This document shows, in pieces, positions 43,875 to 55,980 of a stretch of DNA of 64,000 nt. The stretch lies in contig CM070904.1 in the NCBI GenBank assembly GCA_036417435.1, positions 39,032,408-39,096,407 of the forward strand, read 5' to 3'. The position numbers were made by a program, and so were the translations under genes. This stretch comes from Inia geoffrensis. Lineage: Eukaryota; Chordata; Mammalia; Artiodactyla; Iniidae. The notes under the pieces are model-generated. The model worked only from the letters and a program-made list of their open reading frames with translations. It ran no database searches and was not told the DNA's origin. Positions within the stretch are counted from its first letter, which is position 1. Every line of letters begins with the position of its first letter.

Positions 43875-44550
43875 CATGAAGTTCTGTACCCCACACACAG
43901 GTCTAATAATTTTTATTTTTTAATTTTTTCCTGGTCTAATAATTTTTAAGTCAGTGAAATTTGTCCTTAATATACCTCTCCCTCCCTAGTCTTTTACTCA
44001 GTCTCTGGTATCCTGGCCTCAAGTTTTGACAGTCTGCCCTACCCTTAAAATGTTGAATGCTCCAAAATTACCTACTTCTTTCCTTTGTTTCCTGTTTCTA
44101 TCTCCATCTCCAAAATATAATGCTAATCTTACTTGGGTTAGTAGAGTGTAGTTTTTTATTAATTTATTTAAAAATATTTGAATGGGTGATAATCACTTGA
44201 TCTTACAAAAAGTATTTTGGTTTCATATGTTACTAAAATGCTAAAGGAAAATAAAAATGAAATTGAAATTGTTACTCTTCCGTGGAGAGTTCCTTATCCT
44301 ATCAATGACTAAAGTAATTCACAGAAACTGCTTTTGGGCTCCTAGCCTGAATTCCTTTCCACCATATAATGCTCAAGTTTTTAATGTTTTTAAGAGGATA
44401 CCAGTGGAATTTCAGAAAAATGTAAGAAAAGTAAATAAACAGCTTTAGATCGTATGGAGAAATATTTGGGGGCAAGATATCTGACATATGGCCTAGAAGG
44501 TTGTCTTCTGAAGTCAGTTTCCTGAAATTGTCTTTCCTGTCCTTTCCATT
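43875..44550. other. Intron 3, unassigned
   Basis: No exon or named repeat recognised in about 675 bp. Confidence 0.35.
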
Positions 44551-44559
44551 CTGTAGTTT

Positions 44560-45250
44560 TGAGGTCAGAATATTTTTATTAAAATTTAAAATACCCTGTA
44601 ATTACAAAAATAATATAACCAAATCAAATAATGTTTGTATTTCAAAAGTGACAGTTTCCTCCTCATCACTTCCCTTCCGCCCATCTCCTTTTCAGAGCTA
44701 ACAGTGTTTAACTGTTTGATATTCTAATCCGTGTGTGTGTGTCATACCTTTAAAAAAAAAGATCTGTTTTGTGCTACAACTGCCTTTTTAAAAAAACTTA
44801 ATATTTTGTTGGCTTTTTTTCCAAGATAAGACACAGACATTTATCTCATTATTTTAATGCTTGCATTGTAGTGTACTGTATAACTGTACCATAATGTCTT
44901 TGTTTATATTCCTATTGAAAGGATATTTAATTTTCAATTTTTGCAGTTGTAGCACTGGGGTAGTAAGCATTATTGTACATACATTTCCAGACTTGTATGA
45001 ATATTTCTATAACACTTCTAAAAGTAGGATTACTAAGTCAAAGGGAATGTGTTTTTTATTTTTGATAAATACAGCTTTGTTTTCCACCAAGATGATTTAA
45101 TGTACTTCTGCTCTCCTCATGCATGGCACATGAATGCCCACATTTCCTCAGTCCTCCAACACGATTTTCATTATATTTTTGTCAATATAAAACTATCTAA
45201 TTTTTATGTTTATTTTCCTGAGCACTGTTGAAAATGAGTGTTCCTTCATG
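44560..45250 (-). mobile_element. Old L1-type LINE fragment, antisense
   Basis: 'taccctgtaattacaaaaat', 'tttgttggctttttttccaa' and 'tttgcagttgtagcactgg' resemble the piece at 25.9-26.6 kb. No frame remains. Confidence 0.45.
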
Positions 45251-45466
45251 TTTATTAAACATTAGAATTTCCCTTTCGATTGCTCATTGCTCATTATATA
45301 CATTGACCAATTTTCTACTGTCTTTCTTATTGAGTTATAGAAGGGCTTTGTTAATAACTGTGTTTCAGATCTTTTGCCTAGCCTGTCATTTTTCTTTTAA
45401 GTTGAATGTGTCTTTTGCATTACAAAAATTATAAATTTTTCATTTTAGTAAAGAACGTAAGAAAAC

Positions 45467-46205
45467 TTGTAAAAAAATTTACCAGTTTAACCATTGTTAA
45501 GTGTACAGTTCAGGCATTAATTAAGTGCATTCACACTGTTGTGCAATGATTACCACCATCCCTATCGAGAACTTTTTCATCATCCTGAACTGAAACTATA
45601 CTTACTAAACAGTAACAATATCATATGAGAGGAATCCTCCAATATTTATGTCTGGCTTGTTTCTCTTAGCATAATGTCTTCAAAGTTTACCCATATTGTA
45701 GTGTGTGTCAGTTTCATTCCTTTTTAAGGCTGAAATAAAATTCCATTGTATGTATATGCTACACTTTGTTAATCCATTCACTTATTTGTCATTAGACATA
45801 GGTTGCTTCTACCTTTGGCTATTGCAAATAATGCTGCTATGAATATGGTTGTACAAATACCAGTTTGAGTCCTTGCTTTTAAGTCTTTTGGGTATATACC
45901 CAAAAATGGAATTGCTAGATCATTGGTAGTTCTATTTTTAAGTTTTTGAAGAACCACCATATTGTTTTCCACAGCAGCTGAATCATTTTACATTTCCACT
46001 GGCAATGCACAAGGGTTCCAGTTTCTCCCCATCCACACCAACACTTGTGTTTTTTTTTTTTTGTAGCCATCTTAATGGGTGTAAAGTGGTTTTGATCTTA
46101 CTGTGGCTTTGTTTTGCATTTCCCTAATGATTAGTGATGTTGAGCATCTTTTCTTGTGCTTATTGGCCATTTTGTATATCTGCTATGGAGACGATTTTGC
46201 TCATT
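45467..46205 (-). mobile_element. L1 LINE 3' end (older family), antisense
   Basis: 'ttaaccattgttaagtgtac', 'tgtgcaatgattaccaccat', 'ttcctttttaaggctgaaat', 'tgggtatatacccaaaaatg'. Decayed ORF2 C-terminus and 3' UTR. Confidence 0.75.
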
Positions 46206-46556
46206 TTTTTTTTAACATCTTTAATGGAGTATAATTGCTTACCAATGGTGTGTTAATTTCTGCTTTATAACAAAGTGTATTGGCTATACATATACATATA
46301 TCCCCATATCTCCTTCCTCTTGCATCTTCCTCCCACCCTCCCTATCCCACCCCTTTAGGTGGTCACAAAGCACCAAGCAGATCTCCCTGTGCTATGAGGC
46401 AGCTTCCAACTAGCTATCTGTTTCACATTTGGTCCATGCCACTGTCTCACTTCGTCCCAGCTTACCCTTTCCCCTCCCCGTGTCCTCAGGTCCATTCTCT
46501 ACGTCTGTGTCTTTATTCCTGTCCTGCCCTGAGGTTCTTCAGAACCCTTTTTTTTT
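46206..46556 (-). mobile_element. L1 3' UTR fragment, antisense (duplicate of the next element's 3' end)
   Basis: Parallels 46563-46925 step by step ('taacatctttaatggagtat', 'ggtggtcacaaagcacc', 'gtccattctctacgtctgtg'). The two copies differ at many sites, so this is a separate truncated L1 or an old duplication. Confidence 0.75.
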
Positions 46557-46941
46557 CCTTTATTTTATTTTATTTTAACATCTTTATTGGGGTATAATTG
46601 CTTTAGAATGGTGTGTTAGTTTCTACTTTATAACAAAGTGAATCAGTTATACATATACATATGTTCCCATATCTCTTCACGCTTGCGTCTCCCTCCCTCC
46701 CACCCTCCCTATCCCACCCCTTCTAGGTGGTCACAAAGCACCGAGCTGATATCCCTGTGCCAAGCGACTGCTTACCACTAGCTATCTACCTTACGTTTAT
46801 TAGTATATATATGTCCATGTCTCTCTCTCGCCCTTTCACAGCTTACTCTTCCCCCTCCCCATATCCTCAAGTCCGTTCTCCAGTAGGTCTGTGTCTTTAT
46901 TCCTGTCTTACCCCTATGTTCTTTGTAACATTTTTTTTCCC

Positions 46942-49900
46942 TTAAATTCCATATATATGTGTTAGCATACGGTACTTGTCTTTCTCTTTCTGACTTACTT
47001 CACTCTGTATGACAGACTCGAGGTCTATCCACCTCATTACAAATAGCTCAATTTCGTTTCTTTTTATGGCTGAGTAATATTCCATTGTATATATGTGCCA
47101 CATCTTCTTTATCCATTCATCTGACGATGGGCACTTAGGTTGTTTCCATCTCCGGGCTATTGTAAATAGAGCTGCAATGAACATTTTGGTACATGACTCT
47201 TTTTTTTTTTTTTTTTTTGTGGTACGCGGGCCTCTCACTGTTGTGGCCTCTCCCGTTGCGGAGCACAGGCTCTGGACGCACAGGCTCAGCGGCCATGGCT
47301 CACGGGCCCAGCCGCTGCGCGGCATGTGGGATCTTCCTGGACCGGGGCACGAACCCGTGTCCCCTGCATCGGCAGGCAGACTCTCAACCACTGCACGACC
47401 AGGGAAGCCCAACATGACTCTTTGTGAATTTTGGTTTTTTCAGGGTATATGCCCAGTAGTGGGATTGCTGGGTCATATGGTAGTTCTATTTGTAGTTTTT
47501 TAAGGAACCTCCATGCTGTTCTCCATAGTGGCTGAACCAATTCACATTCCCACCAGCAGTGCAAGAGTGTTCCCTTTTCTCCACACCCTCTCCAGCATTT
47601 ACTGTTTCTAGATTTTTTGATGATGGCCATTCTGACTGGTGTGAGATGATATCTCATTGTAGTTTTGATTTGCATTTCTCTAATGATTAGTGATGTTGAG
47701 CATTCTTTCATGTGTTTGTTGGCAATCTGTATATCTTCTTTGGAGAAATGTTTATTTAGGTCTTCTGCCCATTCTTGGATTGGGTTGTTTGTTTTCTTGT
47801 TATTAAGCTGCATGAGCTGCCTGTAAATTTTGGAGACTGATCATTTGTCAGTTGCTTCATTTGCAAATATTTTCTCCCATTCTGAGGGTTGTCTTTTGGC
47901 CTTGTTTATGGTTTCCTTTGCTGTGCAAAAGCTTTGAAGTTTCATTAGGTCCCATTTGTTTATTCTTGTTTCTATTTCCTTTTCTCTAGGAGGTGGGTAA
48001 AAAGGATCTTGCTGTGATTTATGTCATAGATTGTTCTGCCTATGTTTTCCCCTTAGAGTTTGATAGTGTCTGGCCTTACATTTAGGTGTTCAATCCATTT
48101 TGAGTTTATTTTTGTGTATGGTGTTAGGGAGTGTTCTAATCTCATTCTTTTACATGTAGCTGTCCAGTTTTCCCAGCACCACTTATTGAAGAGGCTGTCT
48201 TTTCTCCACTGTATATTCTTGCCTCCTTTATCAAAGATATCTCCTTTATCAAAGATAAGGTGACCATATGTGTGTGGGTTTATTTCTGGGCTTTCTATCC
48301 TGTTCCATTGATCTGTATTTCTTTTTTTGTTCCAGTACCATACTGTCTTGATTACTGTAGCTTTGAAGCATAGTCTGAAGTCAGGGAGCCTGATTCCTCC
48401 AGCTCCGTTTTTCTTTCTCAAGATTGCTTTGGCTGTTCGGGGTCTTTTGTCTTTCCATACAAATTGTGAAATGTTTTGTTCTAGGTCTGTTAAAAATGCC
48501 ATTGTTAGTTTGATAGGGATTGCAGTGAATCCGTAGACTGCTTTGGATAATATAGTCACTTCCACAGTGTTGATTCTTCTAATCCAAGAACATGGTATAT
48601 CTCTCCATCTATTTGTATCATCTTTAATTTCTTTCATCAGTGTCTTATAGTTTTTTGCATACAGGTCTTTTGTCTCCTTAGGTAGGTTTATTCCTAGGTA
48701 TTTTATTCTTGCAGTGGTAAATGGGAGTGTTTCCTTAATTTCTCTTTCAGATTTTTCATCATCAGTGTATAAGAATGCAAGAGATTTCTGTGCATTAAAT
48801 TTGTATCCTGTTACTTTGCCGGATTCATTGATTAGCTCTAGTAGTTTTCTGGTAGCATCTTTAGGATTCTGTGCGTATAGCATCACGTCATCTGCAAACA
48901 GTGACAGCTTTACTTCTTTTCTGATTTGAATTCCTTTTCTTTTTCTTCTCTGGTTGCTGTGGCTAAAACTTCCAAAGCTATGTTGAATAATAGTGGTGAG
49001 AGTGGACAACCTTGTCTTGTTCTTGATCTTAGAGGAAATGGTTTCAGTTTTTCACCATTGAGAACGATGTTGGCTGTGGGTTCATCATATATGGCCTTTA
49101 TTATGTTGAGGTAAGTTCCCTCTATGCCTACATTCTGCAGGGTTTTTATCATAAATGGGTGTTGAATTTTGTCGAAAGCTTTTTCTGCATCATTTGAGAG
49201 GATCATATGGTTTTTCTCCTTTAATTTGTTAATGTGGTTTATCACATTGATCTGTGTATATTGAAGAATCCTTGCATTCCTGGGATAAGCCCTGCTTGAT
49301 CGTGGTGTATGATCCTTTTAATGTGCTGTTGGAATCTGTTTGCTAGTATTTTGTTGAGGATTTTTATATCGATGTTCATCAGTGATATTGGCCTGTAGTT
49401 TTCTTTCTTTGTGATATCTTTGCCTGGTTTTGGTATCAGGGTGATGGTGGCCTTGTAGAATGAGTTTTGGAGTGTTCCTCCCTCTGCTATATTTTGGAAG
49501 AGTTTCAGAAGGATAGGTGTTAGCTCTTCTCTAAATGTTTGATAGAATTCTCCTGTGAAGCCATCTGGTCCTGGGCTTTTGTTTGTTGGAAGATTTTTAA
49601 TCAGTTTCAATTTCAGTGCTTGTGATTCGTCTGTTTATGTTTTCTATTTCTTCCTTGTTACGTCTTGGAAGGTTGTGCTTTTCTAAGAATGTGTCCATTT
49701 CTTCCACGTTGTCCATTTTATTGGCATACAGTTGCTTGTAGTAGTCTCTCATGATCCTTTGTATTTCTGCAGTGTCAGTTGTTACTTCTCCTTTTTCATT
49801 TCTAATTGTGTGGATTTGAGTCTTCTCCCTTTTTTTCTTGATGAGTCTGGCTAATGGTTTATCAATTTTGTTTATCTACTCAAAGAACCGGCTTTTAGTT

Positions 49901-50990
49901 TTATTGATGTTTGGTATTGTTTCCTTCATTTCTTTTTCTTTTATTTCTCATCTGATTCTTATGATTTCTTTCCTTCTGCTAACTTTAGGGTTTTTTTGTT
50001 CTTCTTTCTCTAATTGTTTTAGGTGCAAGGTTAGGTTGTTTGAGGTGTTTCTTATTCTTGAGGTAGGATTGTATTGCTATAAACTTCCCTCTTAGAACTG
50101 CTTTTGCTGCATCCCATAGGTTTTGGGTCATCGTGTTTTCATTGTCATTTGTTTCTAGGTATTTTTTGATTTCCTCTTTGATTTCTTCAGTGATCTCTTG
50201 GTTATTTAGTAGTGTATTGTTTAGCCTCCATTTGTTTGTATTTTTTACAGTTTTTTTCCTGCAGTTGATATCTAGTCTCCGTGTTGTGGTCGGAAAAGAT
50301 ACTTGATATGATTTCAGTTTTCTTAAATTTACCTAAGGCTTGATTTGTGACTCAAGATATGATCTGTCCTGACAATGTTCCATTAGCACTGCAGATGTAT
50401 TCTGTTGTTTTTGGATGGAATGTCCTATAAATATCAATTAAGTCCATCTTGTTTAATGTATCATTTAAAGCTTGTGTTTCCTTATTTATTTTCATTTTGG
50501 ATGATCTGTCCATTGGTGAAAGTGGGGTGTTAAAGTCCCCTACTATGATTGTGTTACTGTCCATTTCCCCTTTTATGGCTGTTAACATTTGCCTTATGTA
50601 TTGGGGTGCTTGTATGTTGCGTGCCTAAATATTTACAATTGTTATATCTTCTTCTTGTATTGATACCTTGAGCATTATGTAGTATCTTTCTTTAACTTTT
50701 GTAATAATCTTTATTTTAAAGTCTATTTTGTCTGATATGAGAATTGCTACTCTAGCTTTCTTTTGATTTCCATTTTGATGGAATACCTTTTTCCATCCCC
50801 TCACTTTGAGTCTGTATGTGTCCCTAGGTCTGAAGTGGTTCTCTTGTAGACAGCATATATACGGGTTCTGTTTTTGTATCCATTCAGCCAGTCTGTGTCT
50901 TTTGCTTAGAACATTTTAATCCATTTACATTTAAGGTAGTTATCAATATGCATGTTTCTGTTACCATTTTCTTACTGTTTTGGGTTTGTT
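46942..50990 (-). pseudogene. L1 ORF2 (endonuclease and reverse transcriptase), decayed
   Basis: Pieces of ORF2p in the right order on the minus strand. The endonuclease part near 50540 has VGDFNTPLSPMDRSSK, including the catalytic-loop GDFN. The reverse transcriptase fingers near 49580 have [15 protein letters not shown] and, further on, [11 protein letters not shown]. The palm near 49050 has [13 protein letters not shown], and the catalytic FADD box ([10 protein letters not shown]) is intact in the 318-codon piece at 48053-49009. The C-terminal region ([19 protein letters not shown]) and the end with EYYSAIKRNE close at 46942. Stops and frameshifts separate the segments, and a SINE interrupts it at 47204-47411. 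ORF2p nicks DNA and copies RNA during target-primed integration. Confidence 0.88.
47204..47411 (-). mobile_element. CHR-type SINE, short form, inside L1 ORF2
   Basis: TSD acatgactctttt / acatgactctttg at about 47191 and 47412. Confidence 0.95.
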
Positions 50991-51024
50991 ATTGTAGGTC
51001 TTTTCTTTCTCTTGTGTCTCCTGC

Positions 51025-51865
51025 CTAGAGAAGTTCCTTTAACATTTGTTGTAAAGCTGTTTTGGTGGTGCTGAATTCTCTTAGCCTTTGCTTATCTCTA
51101 AAGGTTTTAATTTCTCCCTTGAATCTGAAAGAGATTGTTGCTGGGGAGAGTAATCTTGGTTGTAGGTTTTTCTCTTTCATCACTTTAAATATGTCCTGCC
51201 AGTCCCTTCTGGCTTGCAGAGTTTCTGCTGAAAGATCAGCTGTTAACATTATGGGGATTCCCTTGTGTGTTATTTGTTGTTTTTCCCTTGCTGCTTTTAA
51301 TATTTTTTTTCTGTATTTAATTTTTGATAGTTTGCTTAGTATGTGTCTTGGTGTGTTTTTCCTAGGTTTTATCCTGTACTGGACTCTCTGCCCTTCCTTG
51401 TATTGATTGACTATTTCCTTTCCCATGTTAGGGAAGTTTTCAGCTATAATTTTTCCAAATATTTTCTCAGTCTCTTTCTTTCTTTCTTCTTCTTCTGGGA
51501 CCCCTATAATTTGAATGTTGGTTCGTTTAATGTCCCAGAGGTCTCTGAGACTCTCCTCAGTTCTTTTCATTCTTTTTTTAAAAATCTGCTCTGTGGTAGT
51601 TATTTCCACTATTTTATCTTCCAGGTCCCTTATCCATTCTTCTGCCTCATTTATGCTCTAGAGATTTTTCAAATTCATTTATTGTGGTGTTCATCATTAT
51701 TTGTTTGCTCTTTAGTTCTTTAGGTCCTTGTTCAGTGTTTCTTGTATTTTCTCTGTTGTATTTACAAGATTTTGGATTACCTTTACTATCATTACTCTGA
51801 ATTGTTTTTCAGGTAGACTGCCTATTTCCTGTTCCTTTGTGTGATTGGTGGGTTTTTACCTTGCT
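51025..51865 (-). pseudogene. L1 ORF1 (RNA-binding chaperone), decayed
   Basis: The C-terminal two thirds is open from 51609 to 51025 (194 codons) and shows the L1 ORF1p RNA-recognition and C-terminal domains. Typical phrases are NIQIIGVPEEEERKKETEK (start of the RRM), RIKPRKNTPRHILSKLSK and ARDW-like RRDWQDIFKVMK near the end. The N-terminal coiled-coil part (51865-51610) is recognisable but has a one-base shift and a stop. ORF1p coats L1 RNA and acts as a nucleic-acid chaperone. Confidence 0.85.
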
Positions 51866-51869
51866 CCTT

Positions 51870-54024
51870 CATCCGCTGTGTGTTTCTCTCTCTTCTCAAT
51901 TTGCTTACCTTACTGTGTTTGGGGTCTGCTTTTCACATGCTGCAGGTTTGTAGTTCCTGTTGTTTTTGGTGTCTGTCCCCAGTGGCTAAGGTTGCTTCAG
52001 TGGGTTTTGTAGACTTCCTGGTGGAGGGAACTAGTGCCTGTGTTCTGGTGGATGAGTCTGGATCTTGTCTTTCTGGTGAGCAGGACAGCATTTGGTGGTG
52101 TGTTTTGGGGTGTCTCTGGCCTTATTATGATTTTAGGCAGCCTCAGTGCTAATGGGTGGGGTTGTGTTCCTGTCTTGTTAGTTGTTTCACATAGCATTTC
52201 CAGCACTGTAGTTTGCTGGTCATTGAGTGGAGCTGTGTTTTAGCATTGAGATGGAGATCTCTGGGAGAGCTTTTGCCATTTGTTATTACTTGGAGCTGGG
52301 ATGTCTCTGGTAGACCAATGTCCTGAACTCGTCTCTCCTACCTCAGAGGCACAGGCCTGACACCCGGTTAGAGCACCAAGACCCTGTCAGCCACATGGCT
52401 CAGAAGAAAAGGGAGAAAAAAAATTAAAAAAAATAGTTATTAAAATAAAAAAAATTAAAAATAACAAAAAATTAAAAAGTAATTAAAAAAAGAAAAGAAA
52501 AGAAAGAAGAGAGCAGCCAAACCAAAAAACAAATCCACCAATGATAACAAGTGCTAAAAACTATACTAAAAAACAAAAACAAAAACAGACAGAACCGTAG
52601 GACAAGTGGTAAATGCAGTTATACAGGCAAAATCACACAAAGAAGCATACATCTACACCCACAAAAAGACAAAAAGGAAAAAAAAATATAATCCTTATTA
52701 AAAAAAAGAGCAAGCAAATCAATAAATCTACCAATGATGATAAATTCTAAATACTAAACCAAGATAAACATAAAACCAGAAATAAATTAGATGCAGAAAG
52801 CAAACCCCAAGTCTACAGTTGCCCCCAGAGTCCACCGCCTCAATTTGGGATGATTTTTTGTCTATTCAGGTACTTCAGAGATGCGGGGTACATCAAGTTG
52901 ATTGTGGAGATTTAATCCACTGCTCCTGAGGCTGCTGGGAGAGATTTCCCTTTCTCTTCTTTGTTCGTACAGCTCCTGGGGTTCAGCTTTGGATTTGGCC
53001 CCGGCTCTGCGTGTAGGTCTCCTGAGGGCGTCTGTTCCTGCCCAGACAGGATGGGTTTAAAGTAGCAGCTGATTAGGGGGCTCTGGCTCACTGAGGCCTG
53101 GGGGAGGGGGGGGTAGAGAATGCAGGGCGAGCCTGCAACAGCAGAGGCCGGTGTGACATTGCAACAGCCTGAGGCCCCATGTGTTCTCCTGGGGAAGTTG
53201 TCCCTGGATCACGGGACCTTGACAGTGGCGGGCTGCACAGGCTCCTGGGAGGGGAGGTGTGGATAGTGACCTGTGATTGCACACAGCCTTCTTGGTGACT
53301 GCAGCAGCAGCCTTAGCCTCTCATGCTCGTCTGTAGTGCCCATGCTGATAGCTGCGCCTCGCACCCATCTCTGGAGCTCGTTTAGGGGGTGGTCTGAATT
53401 CCCTCTCCTTGTGCACCCCAAAACAATGGTCTCTTGCCTCTTAGGCAGGTCCGGAGTTTCTCCCGGACTCCTTCCTGGCTAGCTGTGGAGCACTAGCCCC
53501 CTTCAGGCTGTTTTCATGCAGCCAACCCCAGTCCTCTCCCTGGGGTCTGATCTCCGAAGCCTGAGCCTTAGCTCCCAGCCCCTGCCCGTCTCGGTGGGTG
53601 AGCAGACAAGCCTCTCACACTGGCGAGTGCTGGTCAGCACCCATCCTCTGTGCGGGAATCTCTCTGCTTTGCCCTCTGCACCCCTGTTGCTGCGCTGTCC
53701 TCTCTGGCTCCGAAGCTTCCCCCTTGCCCACCCTCGGTCTCTGCTAGTGAAGGCGCTTTCCTAGTGTGTGGAAACTTTGCCTCCTTCACAGCTCCCTCCC
53801 AGAGGTGCAGGTCCCGTCCTTATTCTTTCCTCTCTGTTTTTTCTTTTTTCTTTTGCCCTACCCAGGCACGTGGGGAGTTTCTTGCCTTTTGCGAAGTCTC
53901 AGTCTTCTGCCAGAGTTCAGTAGGTGTTCTGTAGGAGTTGTTCCACATGTAGATGTGTTTCTGATGTATTTGTGGGGAGGAAGGTGATCTCCATGTCTTA
54001 CTCCTCTGCCATCTTGAAGATCTC
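51870..54024 (-). other. L1 5' UTR with an internal A-rich tract
   Basis: About 2.1 kb. On the plus strand the inner part at 52400-52790 is very A-rich (repeated 'aaaaaac' and 'aaatcaataaatctaccaat'). The outer part (52800-54024) is GC-richer with scattered CpG and would carry the L1 promoter. Open frames here do not correspond to ORF1 or ORF2. Confidence 0.7.
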
Positions 54025-54028
54025 TTTG

Positions 54029-54235
54029 CTACTTTTTAATGTACATGTTAAGTTGTAAGAGTTCTTTATTCTAGATATTAATCTCTTATCGAGTTGGCCA
54101 AAACGTTCGATCAGGTTTTTCCATAAGATGTTACGGAAAAACCCGAACGAACGTTTTGGCCTACCCAATATATGATATATAACCTGCAAATATTTTTTCC
54201 TATCCTCTTCCCTACCTTAGCTCTTTCCTATTTCT
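54029..54235 (-). mobile_element. L1 fragment, antisense, holding a mariner MITE
   Basis: 'ttaagttgtaagagttcttt' and 'attctagatattaatctctt' before the MITE and 'ataacctgcaaatatttttt' after it are one continuous antisense L1 ORF2 segment. Confidence 0.6.
54091..54166. mobile_element. Palindromic mariner-derived MITE (hairpin)
   Basis: Two arms of about 29 nt (ttggccaaaacgttcg... and its inverse cgaacgaacgttttggcc) pair with about three mismatches around a 12-nt centre (ataagatgttac). The ends resemble the terminal repeat of the mariner at 58.3-60.0 kb (ggccaaaaggttcattcggt). It has no coding capacity. It is comparable in form to primate MADE1 elements, some of which yield microRNAs. Confidence 0.8.
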
Positions 54236-54249
54236 TCTTTTCATCCAGG

Positions 54250-54665
54250 GTGTTCAGAGGAATTCTCCTCAACTAATACCGTTATCACCTTACAAGCCTA
54301 CACAGAAGCCTTCAAAGGCTCTTCATTGCCCACAGGGTGAAGTTGAAACTCCTAGAACTGATATTTGTAGACATCCACTGTCAGGTCTCTCTCTACCTTT
54401 TTTTTCTCTATTCCCTATAGGAAACTTAGCTGAATTGGACTATTTGTTTCCTAAATTTGAAATCCAGCATCCCGCCCCAGACCATTATCTGTTCTTTCTT
54501 ATTAGCCTTACCTTACCTACAGACTAATGGAGATCCACTTTTCTGAATGAATCCATTTCTGACTCACTTGGTATTTATCCAACCATCTCCTTAAGCTCTG
54601 ACCCATATATTGTTCTCCTTGTTTATCTTGTTCGCATATGTACTATTGAAATTATATATGTTTAT
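54250..54665 (+). mobile_element. L2 LINE fragment
   Basis: 'ttcaaaggctcttcattgcc', 'cacagggtgaagttgaaact' and 'catatgtactattgaaatta' fit sense L2. Diverged. Confidence 0.5.
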
Positions 54666-54694
54666 GTGCGTGTTTATGTCTATCTGCCTTAGCT

Positions 54695-54930
54695 TCTAGT
54701 GGAAAGAACCAGGCTGTGGTGGATCAAATTCTCGCTTTAGTACTTAATGGTATGGTAGCCTTGGACAGGTTTTTAAATCTTTGAACCTTTTCTTATCTAT
54801 AAAATAGGGTTGAAACTTATATGACAGCGTTAGGAGATTTTATGTATGCAGACACACAAACATGCACATACACACATAATTACACATTAATTACTTGGCT
54901 TAGTAGACACTCAGTGGGTGTAGTTCTTAT
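54695..54930 (+). repeat. MIR
   Basis: 'tggtagccttggacaggttt', 'tcttatctataaaatagggt' and 'cttagtagacactcagtggg' follow MIR; carries a small CA-rich expansion at about 54850. Confidence 0.6.
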
Positions 54931-54977
54931 CCTGAAGGGCAGGGAAGTAATCTGTACAGACATTTAAAAAATGTCTG

Positions 54978-55330
54978 GGGCTTCCCTGGTGGTGCAGTAG
55001 TTAAGAATCCGCCTGCCAATGCAGGGGACAGGCATTCGAGCCCTGGTTTGGGAAGATCCCACGTGCCGCGGAGCAGCTAATCCTGTGCGCCACAACTACT
55101 GAGCCAGCGCTCTGGAGGCCGCAAGCCACAACTACTGAGCCCGTATGCTACAACTACTGAAGTTTGTGCGCCTAGAGCCCGTGCTCTGCAACAAGAACAG
55201 CCACTGCAATGAGAAGCCCGTGCACCGTAACGAAGAGTAGCTCCCGTTCGCCACAACTAGAGAAAGCCTGCATGCAGCAATGAAGACCCAGTGCAGCCAA
55301 AGATAAATAAATAAAATAAATAAATAAATA
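54978..55330 (+). mobile_element. CHR-type SINE, long form
   Basis: 'ggcttccctggtggtgcagt' to an AAAT-repeat tail. Moderately diverged. Confidence 0.93.
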
Positions 55331-55334
55331 GCTA

Positions 55335-55865
55335 GAGGTGCTGGAGAGGTGCTTGGTGTGGGCCAGGGTGCCCACAGCTTGTGTGTGGTTTTGGGAAAGC
55401 AGCCAGAGCCCAAGGAAGTTTCACTCTTCTTCCTAGGCCTTATTCCTGGGAGTAAGCAAGCATGTGTGTGCACTCTTCAGGAGTAGAATCTCGGTTTCTT
55501 ATAGCCCTCCTATAAGTCCCACTAGTTTTCAAACCAGCTAAGGAGACACATCTTCCTGGTATTGAACCCCAGGGAGGTGGTGCTCAATATGTGGCTTGGA
55601 CCACTCACTCCCCACGGAGGATCTCTGAGCCTGTGATATCCGTCTCCTCTTCTGTGTCCCCTCCTAGTGCTGCAGATCCTGATTGCTTCTCCTCACTTTC
55701 TACCTGACTTTGTGTGGATCTTTCCTCATAGCCTTGGTTGAGGAAGAGTCTTTCTATCATTCTCTAATTTGTTTTCAATAAGAATTCCTCATGTAGCTGT
55801 ATTGTGATGTGTTCCTGTGGGGAGGTGAGCTCAGCATTCTCCTACTCCACCAATTGATCTCCTCC
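55335..55865 (-). mobile_element. Possible L1 5' UTR fragment, antisense
   Basis: GC-richer stretch ending 'ccaattgatctcctcccttg', which resembles the reversed start of an older L1. Weak call; it could be unique sequence. Confidence 0.3.
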
Positions 55866-55980
55866 CTTGATATTATCTTTTAATTATAGCCATCCAGTGG
55901 ATATGAAGTGATGTCTCATTGTGGCTTTGATTTGCAATTTCCTAATGGCTGTTCATGTTGAACATTTTCTCATGTTATTT

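Larger units (their letters stand above)
46563..54024 (-). mobile_element. Nearly full-length L1 retrotransposon, antisense, inactive
   Basis: About 7.4 kb including one 208-bp SINE. In order along the minus strand: a long GC-richer 5' UTR (54024 to about 51870), ORF1, ORF2, and a 3' UTR with a T-rich left end. The 5' start reads aagatggcagaggagtaaga, a typical L1 beginning. Both frames carry stops and shifts, so it cannot move by itself. It lies antisense in RAB3GAP1 intron 3, where an L1 5' UTR promoter would fire against the gene. Its 5' end abuts another L1 fragment at 54029. Confidence 0.9.

Noticed and set aside
48053..49009. 318-codon open frame, the longest in the window, as a host gene
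   Set aside because: It has the FADD box and fingers/palm phrases of L1 ORF2 and lies in order within a decayed L1.
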